The notes: a model not told the origin generated them from the sequence alone. Counted from the first letter of the stretch, positions 8,582 through 19,097 are shown. The stretch: DNA of 64,000 nt from Ferribacterium limneticum (GCF_020510565.1 NZ_CP075189.1:1534501-1598500); one strand, 5' to 3'. Numbers and translations: made by a program.

Positions 8582-10819
8582 ATGTCCGCAGGCAAGTCCA
8601 AGATCATCTACACGCTCACCGACGAGGCGCCGCTGCTGGCGACTTGTGCGTTTTTGCCGATCGTCCGCACTTTTACGGGGCCGGCCGGCATTGAAATCGA
8701 GAAGGCCGACATTTCCGTTTCGGCCCGCGTTCTCTCCGAATTCTCCGAATTCCTCGCAGATGACCAGAAGGTGCCGAACACCCTGGGCGAACTGGGCAAA
8801 AAGTGCCTGCTGCCGGAAACCAACATCATCAAGTTGCCGAACATTTCGGCCTCGGTCGCCCAGCTCAAGGCCTGCGTCAAGGAACTGCAGGAAAAGGGCT
8901 ACCCCATCCCCGATTACCCTGAAACCGCCGATACCGACGAAGCCAAGGCCCTCAAGGCCCGTTTCGGCAAGTGTATCGGTTCGGCCGTCAATCCGGTGCT
9001 GCGCGAAGGCAACTCCGACCGCCGCGCGCCGGGCGCCGTCAAGAATTTCGCCAGGAAGCGCCCGCATTCGATGGGCGAGTGGAAACAATGGTCGCAGACC
9101 CACGTTTCGCATATGGAACATGGCGACTTCTACCACGGCGAAAAGTCGCTGACCCTCGACAAGGCACGTGAAGTGCGCATGGAACTGATCGCCAAGGGCG
9201 GCAAGACCACTGTGCTCAAGCCGAAGCTCTCCCTGCTCGAAGGCGAGATCATCGACTCCATGTTCATGAGCAAGAAGGCGCTTTGCGACTTCTACGAAGC
9301 ACAACTGGAAGACTGCCGCGAATCCGGCATCCTGTTCTCGCTGCACGTCAAGGCGACGATGATGAAGGTCTCGCACCCCATTGTTTTCGGCCACTGCGTC
9401 AAGATCTACTACAAGGACGCCTTCGAGAAGCACGGCAAGACCTTTGACGAACTCGGCATCAACGTCAATAACGGCATGGTCGATCTGTACGAGAAGATCA
9501 AGGCTTTGCCGGAATCCAAGCGCGACGAAATCATCCGCGACCTGCACGCCTGTCAGGAACACCGTCCGCGTCTGGCCATGGTCGATTCGGCCAAGGGCAT
9601 CACCAATTTCCATTCACCCAACGACATCATCGTCGATGCCTCCATGCCGGCCATGATCCGTCAGGGCGGCAAGATGTGGGGTGCTGACGGCAAGCAGTAC
9701 GACAGCAAGTGCGTCATGCCGGAATCGACCTTCGCCCGCATTTACCAAGAGATGATCAACTTCGTCAAATGGCATGGCAACTTCGACCCGCGGACCATGG
9801 GTACCGTCCCGAACGTCGGTCTGATGGCCCAGCAGGCCGAGGAATACGGCTCGCACGACAAGACCTTCGAAATCACCGAAGACGGCATCGCCAACATCGT
9901 CGATAACGCCACCGGCGAAGTCCTGCTGACGCAAAACGTTGAAGCCGGCGACATCTGGCGTGCCTGCCAGGTCAAGGACGCGCCGATCCGCGACTGGGTC
10001 AAGCTGGCCGTCACCCGCGCCCGCCAGTCCGGCATGCCGGCCATCTTCTGGCTGGACAGCTATCGTCCGCACGAAAACGAGCTGATCAAGAAGGTCCAGA
10101 AGTACCTCAAGGATCACGACACCTCCGGTCTCGACATCCAGATCATGTCGCAGGTCCGCGCCATGCGTTTCACGCTGGAACGCGTCGCCCGCGGCCTCGA
10201 CACCATTTCGGTGACCGGCAACATCCTGCGCGACTACCTGACTGACCTGTTCCCGATCATGGAACTGGGCACCTCGGCCAAGATGCTGTCCATCGTCCCG
10301 CTCATGAACGGCGGTGGCATGTACGAAACCGGCGCCGGCGGTTCGGCCCCGAAGCACGTCCAGCAGCTGACGCAGGAAAACCACCTGCGCTGGGATTCGC
10401 TCGGCGAGTTCCTGGCCCTGGCCGTGTCGCTCGAAGAGCAAGGCATCAAGGATGGCAACAAGCGCGCTGTGCTGCTCGCCAAGACCCTTGACGCTGCCAC
10501 CGGCAAGTTGCTCGACAACAACAAGTCGCCGTCGCCGAAGACTGGTGAGCTCGACAACCGCGGTTCACAGTTCTACCTCGCCATGTACTGGGCGCAGGAA
10601 CTGGCGGCGCAGAAGGAAGATGCCGAACTGGCAGCCCACTTCACCAAGCTGGCCAAGACCCTGACTGACAACGAAGCTCAGATCGTTGCCGAAATGAAGT
10701 CGGTGCAGGGTCGTCCGGTCGATATCGGCGGCTACTACAAGGCCGATGCCGAGAAGACCAAGGCGATCATGCGTCCGAGCCCGACGCTCAATGCCGCACT
10801 CAAGGCAGCCCGCATCTAA
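8582..10819 (+). CDS. idh: NADP-dependent isocitrate dehydrogenase, monomeric (type II)
   Basis: The 745-residue enzyme oxidatively decarboxylates isocitrate to 2-oxoglutarate with NADP+. It belongs to the roughly 80-kDa monomeric family known from Azotobacter and Corynebacterium, which has no overall sequence similarity to the dimeric Icd. Family-typical stretches include [33 protein letters not shown] and [18 protein letters not shown]. The ATG at 8582 follows AAGGGG. A strong hairpin terminator follows the stop. It lies directly before an independent gene for the dimeric isozyme, which is unusual. Confidence 0.96.
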   Translation: MSAGKSKIIYTLTDEAPLLATCAFLPIVRTFTGPAGIEIEKADISVSARVLSEFSEFLADDQKVPNTLGELGKKCLLPETNIIKLPNISASVAQLKACVKELQEKGYPIPDYPETADTDEAKALKARFGKCIGSAVNPVLREGNSDRRAPGAVKNFARKRPHSMGEWKQWSQTHVSHMEHGDFYHGEKSLTLDKAREVRMELIAKGGKTTVLKPKLSLLEGEIIDSMFMSKKALCDFYEAQLEDCRESGILFSLHVKATMMKVSHPIVFGHCVKIYYKDAFEKHGKTFDELGINVNNGMVDLYEKIKALPESKRDEIIRDLHACQEHRPRLAMVDSAKGITNFHSPNDIIVDASMPAMIRQGGKMWGADGKQYDSKCVMPESTFARIYQEMINFVKWHGNFDPRTMGTVPNVGLMAQQAEEYGSHDKTFEITEDGIANIVDNATGEVLLTQNVEAGDIWRACQVKDAPIRDWVKLAVTRARQSGMPAIFWLDSYRPHENELIKKVQKYLKDHDTSGLDIQIMSQVRAMRFTLERVARGLDTISVTGNILRDYLTDLFPIMELGTSAKMLSIVPLMNGGGMYETGAGGSAPKHVQQLTQENHLRWDSLGEFLALAVSLEEQGIKDGNKRAVLLAKTLDAATGKLLDNNKSPSPKTGELDNRGSQFYLAMYWAQELAAQKEDAELAAHFTKLAKTLTDNEAQIVAEMKSVQGRPVDIGGYYKADAEKTKAIMRPSPTLNAALKAARI

Positions 10820-10856
10820 GCGAGCCATCTTTCCCGGCGTGTGAGCGCCGGATATT

Positions 10857-10890
10857 AAAAAAGCGAAGGCCATCCGGTCTTCGCTTTTTT
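10857..10890 (+). terminator. Rho-independent terminator after idh
   Basis: AAAAAAGCGAAG (10857-10868) pairs with CTTCGCTTTTTT (10879-10890) across a 10-base loop, ending in six T. A smaller CCGGCG/CGCCGG hairpin precedes it at 10834-10851. Confidence 0.85.
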
Positions 10891-10891
10891 C

Positions 10892-10927
10892 ATTTTCAGG
10901 CCTTTTTTCCGGTTGACCGTGGGAACC
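10892..10927 (-). repeat. Dispersed 40-bp repeat, copy 2
   Basis: The + strand reads ATTTTCAGGCC, then TTTTTTCCGGTTGACCGTGG. It lies just past the idh terminator and upstream of the icd promoter, and it matches the consensus closely except for a shortened spacer. Confidence 0.85.
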
Positions 10928-10946
10928 TCGCCACGCGGCCAAATGG

Positions 10947-10976
10947 CTGACACCGGCCGACGTTTTGCGACATAAT
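10947..10976 (+). promoter_or_regulatory. Candidate sigma-70 promoter for icd
   Basis: CTGACA (10947-10952) and CATAAT (10971-10976) are separated by 18 bases, each one base from the consensus hexamer, about 95 bases upstream of the icd ATG. Confidence 0.5.
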
Positions 10977-11070
10977 CACCTCGCTGCCCGGCGCCGGAGA
11001 CAAGCGTCGGGCTTTGCTGTTCAACGGAATGCGCGGCTGCGGCCCGTCCGATAAAACCCAAGGAGAGACC

Positions 11071-12312
11071 ATGACTTCTCACATCAAGGTGCCGCAAGGC
11101 GGTCAGAAAATCGTTCCGGGGCAGGCGATCCCGAACAATCCGATCATTCCCTTCATCGAGGGCGACGGCATCGGCATCGACATCACGCCGGTCATGATCA
11201 AGGTCATCGATGCTGCCGTGGCCAAGGCCTACGGCGGTGCGAAGAAGATTTACTGGATGGAAGTCTTTGCCGGCGAAAAATCGACCCGCCTCTACGGCCC
11301 GGACGAGTGGTTTCCGCAGGAAACCTTCGCGGCGCTCAAGGAATATTCAGTTTCCATCAAGGGACCGATGACGACGCCGGTTGGCGGCGGCATCCGTTCG
11401 CTCAACGTCGCCCTGCGCCAGGAACTCGATCTCTACCAATGCGTCCGTCCAGTGCAGTATTTCAAGGGCGTGCCGTCACCGCTCAAACATCCGGAACTGA
11501 CCAACATGGTCATCTTCCGCGAGAACACCGAAGACATCTACGCCGGCGTCGAATGGGCGGCCGATTCCGAGGCCTGCCGGAAGGTCATCGATTTCCTGCA
11601 GAAGGAAATGGGCGTCAAGAAAATCCGCTTCCCGGAAAGCTCTGGCATCGGCATCAAGCCGATTTCCGTCGAAGGCACCACCCGCCTCGTGCGCGCCGCG
11701 CTCAAGTACGTCATCGCCAACGACCGCAAGTCGCTGACCATCGTGCACAAGGGCAACATCATGAAATTCACCGAAGGCCTGTTCCGCGACATCGCCTACA
11801 AGGTGGCGCAGGAGGAATTCGGTGCCCAGCTCATCGACGGCGGCCCGTGGTGCCATTTCACCAACCCGAACACGGGGCGCGAAATCACCGTCAAGGATTC
11901 CATCGCCGACGCCTTCCTGCAGCAAATTCTGCTGCGGCCGGCCGAATACGACGTGATCGCAACCACCAACCTGAACGGCGACTATATTTCCGACGCCCTG
12001 GCCGCCCAGGTCGGCGGCATCGGCATCGCCCCGGGCGCCAACATCTCCGACCAGTACGCCTGTTTCGAAGCGACACATGGCACGGCACCGAAGTACGCCG
12101 GGCTGGACAAGGTGAATCCCGGTTCGCTCATCCTCTCGGCCGAAATGATGCTGCGCCACCTCGGCTGGACCGAAGCGGCCAATCTCGTCATCAAGGCCAT
12201 GGAAAAAGCCATCGGCGACAAGAAGGTGACCTACGACTTCGCCCGCCAGATGGATGGCGCCGAAGAGCTGTCGTGCTCGGCTTTCGGCGATGCGATGATC
12301 GCCCGCATGTGA
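11071..12312 (+). CDS. icd: NADP-dependent isocitrate dehydrogenase, dimeric (type I)
   Basis: The 413-residue enzyme is the E. coli Icd type. [15 protein letters not shown] contains Ser110, equivalent to the E. coli Ser113 that AceK phosphorylates, so the switch is structurally possible. Other family stretches are [33 protein letters not shown] and the C-terminal [15 protein letters not shown]. The ATG at 11071 follows AAGGAGAG. It has its own promoter and a GCAA-loop terminator. It catalyses the same reaction as the gene just upstream but belongs to an unrelated family. Confidence 0.97.
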   Translation: MTSHIKVPQGGQKIVPGQAIPNNPIIPFIEGDGIGIDITPVMIKVIDAAVAKAYGGAKKIYWMEVFAGEKSTRLYGPDEWFPQETFAALKEYSVSIKGPMTTPVGGGIRSLNVALRQELDLYQCVRPVQYFKGVPSPLKHPELTNMVIFRENTEDIYAGVEWAADSEACRKVIDFLQKEMGVKKIRFPESSGIGIKPISVEGTTRLVRAALKYVIANDRKSLTIVHKGNIMKFTEGLFRDIAYKVAQEEFGAQLIDGGPWCHFTNPNTGREITVKDSIADAFLQQILLRPAEYDVIATTNLNGDYISDALAAQVGGIGIAPGANISDQYACFEATHGTAPKYAGLDKVNPGSLILSAEMMLRHLGWTEAANLVIKAMEKAIGDKKVTYDFARQMDGAEELSCSAFGDAMIARM

Positions 12313-12335
12313 TTTGCTGGGAAACTGCGCGAACG

Positions 12336-12357
12336 AAGCCACCGCAAGGTGGCTTTT
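12336..12357 (+). terminator. Rho-independent terminator after icd
   Basis: AAGCCACC and GGTGGCTT (12336-12355) close a stable GCAA tetraloop and are followed by TT and a T-rich tail. Confidence 0.8.
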
Positions 12358-12461
12358 GTCATTTCGGGCTGCCGCTTGGCCAGGCGCAGGCGTATGCTGT
12401 GGGCCAGCCAATTGGCCAGCGATGCAATCGCCGCAGTTCGGGCGAGCGAAAGGAGTGCCCT

Positions 12462-13034
12462 GTGAGCCCAGCAAAAATAGAAGAACTCTTCGACCTCCTG
12501 CGTGCCGCCTGCGCCCGCCAGTTCCGCTTCAATCCGCGGCGTGTCACGGCCGGCATGCGCTATGTCGGCAAGGAGGGCCACGGCAAGGACATGGTTCACG
12601 TCTTCCGTGATGCCTCGACCCATTCGCAGATCGAACTGGACAGCACCTTCGCCACCCTGCGCGAAAAGCATGGTGAAAAGCCGCACTGGACCGAGGCCGA
12701 GAAGGCGCACTACCAGAATACCGACGCCGAGATCGACGCGGAAATCGCCGCCAAACAGGCCGAACTCGAGTTCGTGCAGAATTCAGCGCTCTATCAGGAC
12801 CACAAGGCCGAACTGCTGACCCACTACAAGGATTGGCCGGGCTACGTGCCCGGCGTGACCAATCCGCGCGAGGCGGCACGGCAATTGATCGCCACCCTGG
12901 CCGAGGCCAACGACCCCCGCCTGACGGCCTTCGCCGAACACCTGGGCGGCAGCGATCCGGAGCATCTGGCCCATCTGCTGCTCTCTCCCTGCCACCTTGA
13001 AATCGAAGCCAGCAAGGCCGCTGCCACGCCCTAG
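12462..13034 (+). CDS. Conserved-looking hypothetical protein
   Basis: The 190-residue soluble, charged protein starts at GTG 12462, preceded by AAAGGAGTG, which decides this start over later internal ones. It has no signal peptide or membrane segment. The centre (about 70-110, EAEKAHYQNTDAEIDAEI and following) is probably alpha-helical and coiled. I do not recognise the family. Codon use matches the neighbours. It is followed after 15 bases by another unknown gene and then a methyltransferase on the same strand, so the three may form an operon. Confidence 0.75.
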   Translation: MSPAKIEELFDLLRAACARQFRFNPRRVTAGMRYVGKEGHGKDMVHVFRDASTHSQIELDSTFATLREKHGEKPHWTEAEKAHYQNTDAEIDAEIAAKQAELEFVQNSALYQDHKAELLTHYKDWPGYVPGVTNPREAARQLIATLAEANDPRLTAFAEHLGGSDPEHLAHLLLSPCHLEIEASKAAATP

Positions 13035-13049
13035 AAGTACAATTCGCGG

Positions 13050-13553
13050 ATGACCGAAAACGCAATCAACGACCCCGTCGAGGCTGAAGAGTCCGACGTC
13101 ATCAACGAGCCACGTCTGTGGCGCAACAACGGCTGGACCGCCCGCGTCATCAAGAACGAAGATGACGAAGGCTGGGCTGTCGAAATGATCAAGGACGGCG
13201 AAGCCGAGCCGGCGCTGGTCGGCCCATGGACCATGGGTCGCGACAAGAAGAACCCCAAGCCGCTCGACGTTTCCGCCTTCCAGACCCTGATCAAGACCGC
13301 CTCCGAAGTCCTGCGCCGGCACGAACATCAGCTGCACGCCCAACTGCACCGGAAACTCACGGTCGACCGGGAAAACGGGCCAATTTTGATATGCCTGGAC
13401 ATTGTTCCCGACGAGGACGATCCCTACGCCACGCTCTCGGCCGAAGATGCCGGTGGCGAGCAACTGGCCAAGGTCCGCGTCGGCCCCAACTTCAAGCTCA
13501 GCCCGGCCAGCGCCAACGCCTGGATAGACGACGAATTCCGCCAGCCAGAATAA
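13050..13553 (+). CDS. Hypothetical protein with repeat-encoded segment
   Basis: The 167-residue acidic protein has no membrane segment or signal peptide. Residues about 103-114 (LTVDRENGPILI) are encoded by a copy of the dispersed repeat, in frame. The flanks read HEHQLHAQLH before it and CLDIVPDEDDPYATL after it. Either the repeat inserted without disrupting the frame or a native segment has converged on it. The stop at 13553 is followed two bases later by the methyltransferase ATG, so translation is probably coupled. I do not recognise the family or a function. Confidence 0.75.
   Translation: MTENAINDPVEAEESDVINEPRLWRNNGWTARVIKNEDDEGWAVEMIKDGEAEPALVGPWTMGRDKKNPKPLDVSAFQTLIKTASEVLRRHEHQLHAQLHRKLTVDRENGPILICLDIVPDEDDPYATLSAEDAGGEQLAKVRVGPNFKLSPASANAWIDDEFRQPE
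13356..13393 (+). repeat. Dispersed 40-bp repeat, copy 3, inside a coding region
   Basis: It reads TCACGGTCGACCGGGAAAA, then CGGGCCAATTTTGATAT. The core is the fully palindromic CGGTCGACCG variant. It is translated in frame as TVDRENGPILI within the 13050-13553 gene. Confidence 0.75.
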
Positions 13554-13555
13554 CG

Positions 13556-14047
13556 ATGAGCATCGAAACCATCACCCGGAAACAGGCCGTCCAGGGCTAT
13601 ACCGGCTATTCGTGCATCGGCCTCTACAACCCGAAAGGCCCGGAAAACGTCGGCTCCATCATGCGCGCCGCCGGCTGCTACGGCGTCAATACGGTGTTCT
13701 ACACCGGCAAACGCTACGAGCGCGCCGTCGAATTCCGCACCGACACCAAACAGGTCCACCTGCAACTGCCGCTGATCGGCGTCGACGACTTGCAAACGGT
13801 CATCCCCTTCGGCTGCGTTCCGGTCGCCATCGAAGTCCACCCGGACGCCAAACCGCTCACCGAATACACCCACCCCGAACGCGCCTTCTACATCTTCGGC
13901 CCGGAAGACGGCAGCCTGAAAAAGAACGTCACCTCATGGTGCAAGGACATCGTCTATATCCCCACTCACGGCTGCATGAATCTGGCGGCGACGGTCAATG
14001 TCGTGCTTTATGACCGGATGCTGAAGGCGAGTGGGTGTCGGAGCTAG
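13556..14047 (+). CDS. SpoU-family (SPOUT) RNA methyltransferase
   Basis: The 163-residue product is a minimal SPOUT methyltransferase. It has the three family motifs: NPKGPENVGSIMRAAGCYGV (motif 1, about 24-43), FYIFGPEDGSLKKN (motif 2) and YIPTHGCMNLAATVNVVLYDR (motif 3). These build the trefoil knot that binds S-adenosylmethionine. It probably 2'-O-methylates a tRNA or rRNA ribose. There is no extra RNA-binding domain, so it resembles TrmL-like small enzymes, but the target is not decided by sequence. The ATG at 13556 lies two bases past the previous stop. Confidence 0.88.
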   Translation: MSIETITRKQAVQGYTGYSCIGLYNPKGPENVGSIMRAAGCYGVNTVFYTGKRYERAVEFRTDTKQVHLQLPLIGVDDLQTVIPFGCVPVAIEVHPDAKPLTEYTHPERAFYIFGPEDGSLKKNVTSWCKDIVYIPTHGCMNLAATVNVVLYDRMLKASGCRS

Positions 14048-14217
14048 CGCCAGATTCGGGTCGAGTCTGCACTGCCGTGCGCGTGACGGCACCCGGCGCT
14101 GCTTGGCTGAACGCCATGTCAGCTAGGAAAGGCCCAGATGGCCTGTTGTTGTCGCGCTGTTTTTAGTCCCGAAATTTTGTCTATACTGACTCGTCAACCA
14201 AGCCTAAAAGCAATCGA

Positions 14218-17022
14218 ATGAGTACAACGACGGACCCGGGGGGCAATCCTTCGCCAGAGGCGGTACAGGGCAGCCTGCTCTTCGATTCGCTGCCGGTCGG
14301 CATCATTTTCCAGAACGCAGAGGGAACGCTGACCGCGGCCAATGCCGCCGCCGAAAAAATTCTCGGCCTCCCGCTCGGCGAGATGCGCGGGATGGTTTCG
14401 GCCGATCCGGGCTGGCAGCCTGTGCGTGAAGACGGCTCGCCATTTCCGGGCAGGGATCATCCGCCGATGGTTGCGCTCAATACCGGCCTGCCGGTTCTTG
14501 ATGTCGTCATGGGCCTTTTTTCGCACGATCCGCAGCGACTGACCTGGGTCAATATTCGCTCGTTTCCCATTCGGGAAAGGGCCGATGGCCCGGTCATCGG
14601 CGTCTATTCGCTTTTCGAGGATATTTCCGACAAAAAACGGGCCGAGCAAAAGGGCAAGGAAAGCGAAGCGCGCTATCGCTCGCTGTTCGGTGCGATGGTC
14701 GAGGGCATGGCCATCCATCGGCTGGTCTACGATGGCGAAGGCCGCGCGCTCGATTATCTGGTGCTCGATGTGAACCCGGCTTTTGAAAAGCAGACCGGGA
14801 TTCGGCGCGAGGCGGTTGTCGATCAATTGGCCTCGAAGGCCTATGGCGCTGGCGAGCCGCCGTTTCTCGATGTTTATGCCCGGGTTGTGCAGACCCAGCA
14901 GCCCTGCACCTTTGAACACTATTTCCCGCCGCTGCAAAAATTCTTTTTCATCAGCGTATTCGCGACGGGGCCGGATCAGTTTGCCACCGTCTTCGAGGAT
15001 ATCAGCGTCAATAAAATGAACGAGGCGGCCTTGCTCGATCATGAATTCAAGTTGTCGGCCATCGTCAATAACTCGCCGTCGGCCTTGTCGCTCAAAAATC
15101 CCGATGGGCGCTACGCCCTGGCCAATCCCAACCTGGAGCGCATCCTCGGCCTGAGCGAAGCGGAAATCCTCGGCAAGACCGACGACGAGTTGTTTCCGCA
15201 GGACGTCGCGGCTTGTCTCCGGGCCAGTGATGAACAGGTTTTGCGTACCCTGTCCAGCCATTCCGTTGAGGAAGGCATGCCGGTGGACGGCCGGATGCGT
15301 TCTTTCGTGTCCCATCTGTTTCCGGTCCTCGATGCCTCTGGGACAGTGAGGTTTATCGGACGCAACTCGCTCGATATTTCCGATCTGAAATTGGCCGAGC
15401 GGCTCGCCCGGGACAACGAGCAACGACTGCAACGGGTGATTGAGGGGTCGGATCAGGGGTTTTGGGAATGGAACCTGCTGAGCAACGAATTCAACGTCAG
15501 TGCTCGCTTTGAAAGCATGTTCGGTTATGCGCCGGGCGAGATGAATATTCGGGTCGATAACTGGAACGAATTCGTCCATGCCGACGATCTGGCCCAAGCC
15601 TGGGCGTCGATCCAGGCGCACCTGGCCGGCCAGGCGCAGTCGCATGAAGTCGAAATGCGCTGCCGGAATAAAAATGGCGAATGGAGCTGGATCCTGACCC
15701 GGGGAAAGATCGTCGAACGGGATGCGGAGGGCCGCCCCGTCCGCATGGCCGGGACGCACACGGATATCGACGAGCGCAAGCGGGCCGAAGAGGAACTTGA
15801 GCGCTATCGGCATCACCTCGAAGAAGCGGTCGATCTCCGCACCCGGGAACTGCAGGACGCCAAGCAGGCCGCCGAGGCTTCCAGTCAGGCCAAGAGCGCC
15901 TTTCTGGCCAATATGAGCCACGAAATTCGCACGCCGATGAACGGCATTCTCGGCATGGCCAATCTCCTGCGCCGCTCCGGCGTCAGGGACGAGCAAAGCG
16001 ATCTGCTCGACAAGATCGATGCGTCGGGCAAGCATTTGTTGGCGGTGATCAACGATATTCTCGACCTGTCCAAGATCGAAGCCGGCAAGCTCCAATTGCA
16101 GGAAAGCGATTTTGTCCTGGCCGATCTGCTCAAGTCGGTGGTCGCCGTAGTCGGTGGGGCCATCGCCGAAAAGGGGCTGAAACTCGTCATCGACAGCGAA
16201 GGCCTGCCCAGGCAGTTGTGGGGCGACGCGACCCGGCTGTCGCAGGCGCTGGTCAATTACCTCAACAACGCCCTGAAATTTACCGATGCGGGGACAATCA
16301 GGCTGGTCGGCCGGATTCTCGAAGAAAGCGACACCGATGTCCTGCTGCGCTTTGTCGTCGAAGATACCGGCGTGGGCATTACCGGCGAGCAGCAAGACCG
16401 GCTCTTCAATGCTTTCGAGCAGGCGGACAAATCGACCACGCGCAAATACGGCGGCAGTGGCCTGGGGCTGGCCATCACGCGACGGATTGCCGAACTGATG
16501 GGCGGCGCGGTGGGCGTAGACAGCATTGCCGGGCAGGGCAGTTCGTTCTGGCTGACCATCCGCCTGAAAAAAGGCAGCCGCGCTGCCCTTGCCGCGGCAG
16601 AGCCTGCGCCTGAAGGGGCCGAGGCCATCCTGCTGCGCGAGTACCACGGCAAGCGGATATTGCTGGCCGAAGATGAGCCGATCAATCAGGAAGTGGCGTC
16701 GGCGCTGTTGCAGGATGCGGGGCTGGTCGTCGATGTGGCGGCTGACGGAGTGCAGGCCCTGCGCATGGCGCTCGAGCAGCCCTATGCGGCCATCCTGATG
16801 GACATGCAGATGCCGGAAATGGACGGCTTGCAGGCGGCGGGCGCCATTCGCAAGATTGTCGGGTACGCCAGCGTGCCGATACTGGCCATGACCGCCAATG
16901 CCTTTACCGAGGATCGCGAGCGCTGCATGGCGGCCGGCATGAACGATTTCATCACCAAGCCGGTCGATCCCGACGTGCTCTTTGCGGTGCTCCTCAAATG
17001 GCTGGCCAGGCAGCAAAGTTGA
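14218..17022 (+). CDS. Hybrid sensor histidine kinase with multiple PAS domains and a receiver
   Basis: The 934-residue cytosolic kinase has no clear membrane segment. It carries four PAS/PAC-type units (about 15-140, 150-265, 280-400 and 405-525), a coiled coil, a HisKA dimerisation domain with [17 protein letters not shown] (His568), a HATPase domain (NNALKFT and GGSGLGLAI), and a C-terminal receiver with [10 protein letters not shown] (Asp862) and TKP. Many PAS units suggest sensing of several internal cues such as redox or small ligands. No partner regulator lies beside it, so phosphate may pass to a distant phosphotransfer protein. A possible -10 box TATACT lies at 14182-14187. Confidence 0.93.
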   Translation: MSTTTDPGGNPSPEAVQGSLLFDSLPVGIIFQNAEGTLTAANAAAEKILGLPLGEMRGMVSADPGWQPVREDGSPFPGRDHPPMVALNTGLPVLDVVMGLFSHDPQRLTWVNIRSFPIRERADGPVIGVYSLFEDISDKKRAEQKGKESEARYRSLFGAMVEGMAIHRLVYDGEGRALDYLVLDVNPAFEKQTGIRREAVVDQLASKAYGAGEPPFLDVYARVVQTQQPCTFEHYFPPLQKFFFISVFATGPDQFATVFEDISVNKMNEAALLDHEFKLSAIVNNSPSALSLKNPDGRYALANPNLERILGLSEAEILGKTDDELFPQDVAACLRASDEQVLRTLSSHSVEEGMPVDGRMRSFVSHLFPVLDASGTVRFIGRNSLDISDLKLAERLARDNEQRLQRVIEGSDQGFWEWNLLSNEFNVSARFESMFGYAPGEMNIRVDNWNEFVHADDLAQAWASIQAHLAGQAQSHEVEMRCRNKNGEWSWILTRGKIVERDAEGRPVRMAGTHTDIDERKRAEEELERYRHHLEEAVDLRTRELQDAKQAAEASSQAKSAFLANMSHEIRTPMNGILGMANLLRRSGVRDEQSDLLDKIDASGKHLLAVINDILDLSKIEAGKLQLQESDFVLADLLKSVVAVVGGAIAEKGLKLVIDSEGLPRQLWGDATRLSQALVNYLNNALKFTDAGTIRLVGRILEESDTDVLLRFVVEDTGVGITGEQQDRLFNAFEQADKSTTRKYGGSGLGLAITRRIAELMGGAVGVDSIAGQGSSFWLTIRLKKGSRAALAAAEPAPEGAEAILLREYHGKRILLAEDEPINQEVASALLQDAGLVVDVAADGVQALRMALEQPYAAILMDMQMPEMDGLQAAGAIRKIVGYASVPILAMTANAFTEDRERCMAAGMNDFITKPVDPDVLFAVLLKWLARQQS

Positions 17023-17095
17023 GCCATCCGGTTTGGCGGGCTGCGACGACGGGGAAATATAATAGGCAGAAATTCGCCTCACCCTGAATGGACTT

Positions 17096-17881
17096 GTGAT
17101 CTCTCATCCCATCGCTGTTTTTGATTCCGGCCTCGGTGGCCTGACGGTGTTGCGCGCCCTGCGCGAACGACTGCCGCAGGAAGACTTCCTTTATTTCGCC
17201 GACACCCGGTTTTTGCCCTATGGCGACCGGCCCGAGACCTTTCTGCGCGAACGTGGTGTGTTGATTGCCGAGGCGCTGGTCGGGCGCGGGGCGAAGGCGT
17301 TGGTGATTGCCTGCAATACGGCGACGGCAGCGGCGGCGGAGGCTATTCGGGCGGCCATCGAGGTGCCGGTGGTGGCGCTGGAGCCAGGCGTCAAGCCGGC
17401 GGTAGGGCTGACCAAAACGGGCGTCATTGGCGTGCTGGCGACGACGCGGACTTTGGCTAGCGAGCGTTTTCAGCGGCTGGTTGGCAATCATGCCAACGGC
17501 CATCGGGTCATTGCCCAGCCGTGTCCGGGGCTGGCCGAGGCGATTGAGGCTGAGGGGCCGGACAGTGGCGCGGTGGCGGCCTTGCTCGATACCTTTGTTG
17601 CGCCGCTGGCTGCGGCGGCAGCGGATGTCGTGGTGCTCGGCTGCACGCATTATCCGTGCGTGTCGGCGGCGATTGCCCGGCGCATGCCGGCGGGCACCGT
17701 GCTGCTTGATACCGGCGAGCCGGTGGCGCGTCAGCTTGAGCGGCTGTTGGCGGCGGGCAATCTGCTCGGCGGCGGCGAGGGCCGGCTGACGGTGGCGACG
17801 AGCGGGGCGCCGGCGTCGGTGATTGCCACGGTCGACCGGATTTTTGGGCAAAAATTGAAAATCGAACACTGGGAGCCTTGA
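17096..17881 (+). CDS. murI: Glutamate racemase
   Basis: The 261-residue enzyme interconverts L- and D-glutamate for peptidoglycan. The N terminus IAVFDSGLGGLTVLRAL and both catalytic cysteine motifs, ACNTATAA and GCTHYP, are present. The start is GTG 17096, because the nearby ATG runs into a stop after three codons. The last part (about residues 243-257, ATVDRIFGQKLKI) is encoded by a copy of the dispersed repeat. The C-terminal tail of MurI varies between species, so function is probably unaffected. The stop overlaps the next gene's ATG by one base. Confidence 0.94.
   Translation: MISHPIAVFDSGLGGLTVLRALRERLPQEDFLYFADTRFLPYGDRPETFLRERGVLIAEALVGRGAKALVIACNTATAAAAEAIRAAIEVPVVALEPGVKPAVGLTKTGVIGVLATTRTLASERFQRLVGNHANGHRVIAQPCPGLAEAIEAEGPDSGAVAALLDTFVAPLAAAAADVVVLGCTHYPCVSAAIARRMPAGTVLLDTGEPVARQLERLLAAGNLLGGGEGRLTVATSGAPASVIATVDRIFGQKLKIEHWEP
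17824..17864 (+). repeat. Dispersed 40-bp repeat, copy 4, at the 3' end of murI
   Basis: It reads TTGCCACGGTCGACCGGATT, then TTTGGGCAAAAATTGAAAAT. It is used in the same reading frame as copies 3 and 9 (ACG GTC xAC CGG). Confidence 0.8.
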
Positions 17882-19095
17882 TGAGCGAGGGGGAAAAAAA
17901 CGTCGCGCAAAAGCCGCTAGCCAGGCTCAAAGTGGTTGAACTCGGCACGCTGATCGCCGGGCCGTTCTGCACGCGGATCATGGGCGAGTTCGGCGCCGAG
18001 GTGGTCAAGGTCGAATCACCCGATGGCGGCGACCCGCTGCGCAAGTGGCGCAAGCTCTACGAAGGCACGTCGCTGTGGTGGGCTGTGCAGGGGCGGAACA
18101 AGAAGTCGGTGACGGCCAATCTCAAGCATCCGGAGGGCGTCGCTTTCGTCCGAAAGCTCATTGCCGAGGCCGACATCCTGGTCGAAAACTTCCGCCCCGG
18201 CGTGCTCGAAAAACTCGGGCTGGGTTGGGAAACCTTGAAGGCCGACAACCCGGGGCTGGTCATGGTCCGCCTTTCCGGCTTCGGCCAGACCGGGCCGTAC
18301 AAGGATCAGCCGGGCTTCGGCGCGGTTGGCGAGTCGATGGGCGGGCTGCGCTACATCACCGGCTTCCCCGACCGGCCGCCAGTGCGTACCGGGATTTCTA
18401 TCGGCGATTCGATTGCCGCGCTGTGGGGCGCGATTGGTGCGCTGATGGCGCTGCGTCACAGGGAAGTCAATGGCGGGGCCGGGCAGGTCGTCGATGTCGC
18501 GCTCTACGAGGCGGTCTTCGCGATGATGGAGTCGATGGTGCCGGAGTTTGACGTTTTCGGTTTCGTCCGCGAGCGCACCGGCAACATCATGCCGGGCATT
18601 ACGCCGTCGAGCACGCACACGACCAAGGACGGCAAACACGTCACCATCGGCGCCAATGGCGACGCGATTTTCAAACGCTTCATGAACGCCATCGGCCGGC
18701 CCGATCTGGCCGATGATCCAACCCTGGCCGACAACGCCGGCCGCGATGCGCGGCGTGACGAGATTTACGGGTTGATCGATGCGTGGACCGCCGAGCACGA
18801 CGAGGCCGAGGTGCTGGAGATACTGGCCGCGGCCGAAGTACCGTCGTCGCGCGTCTATTCGGCCATCGACATGTTCGCCGACCCGCAATTCATCGCCCGC
18901 CAGATGTTCGAGTCGGCCAAGCTGCCGGATGGCAAGGAATTCAAGATTCCCGGCATCGTGCCCAAATTGTCGGCAACGCCGGGCAGCACGGAATGGCTGG
19001 GGGCCAAACTCGGCGAGCATACCGACGAAGTGCTCGCCGGACTCGGCTATCTCCGTGAAGAGATAGCCGGGCTGCGTGCATCGGGGGCTGTCTAG
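17881..19095 (+). CDS. Class III (CaiB/BaiF family) CoA-transferase
   Basis: The 404-residue enzyme moves coenzyme A between carboxylic acids. Family features are LKVVELGTLIAGPFCTRIMGEFGAEVVKVE at the N terminus, the NKKSVTANLKHPEG segment, RLSGFGQTGPY, and GFGAVGESMGGLRYITG in the catalytic region. I prefer the ATG at 17881, which overlaps the murI TGA, over the TTG one codon earlier. Candidate substrates include formyl, oxalyl, succinyl or branched acyl groups; sequence alone does not decide. Linkage to murI looks like chance packing rather than shared function. Confidence 0.9.
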   Translation: MSEGEKNVAQKPLARLKVVELGTLIAGPFCTRIMGEFGAEVVKVESPDGGDPLRKWRKLYEGTSLWWAVQGRNKKSVTANLKHPEGVAFVRKLIAEADILVENFRPGVLEKLGLGWETLKADNPGLVMVRLSGFGQTGPYKDQPGFGAVGESMGGLRYITGFPDRPPVRTGISIGDSIAALWGAIGALMALRHREVNGGAGQVVDVALYEAVFAMMESMVPEFDVFGFVRERTGNIMPGITPSSTHTTKDGKHVTIGANGDAIFKRFMNAIGRPDLADDPTLADNAGRDARRDEIYGLIDAWTAEHDEAEVLEILAAAEVPSSRVYSAIDMFADPQFIARQMFESAKLPDGKEFKIPGIVPKLSATPGSTEWLGAKLGEHTDEVLAGLGYLREEIAGLRASGAV

Positions 19096-19097
19096 GC

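Noticed and set aside
11307..12461. Long upstream extension of the 12462 gene through icd
   Set aside because: The upstream part is icd read in another frame and is arginine- and histidine-rich; GTG 12462 with its ribosome binding site is the likely start.
14194..17082. Open frame of 962 codons antisense to the hybrid kinase gene
   Set aside because: It mirrors codon positions of the clear kinase gene on the + strand, has no recognisable domain and is explained by high GC at third positions.
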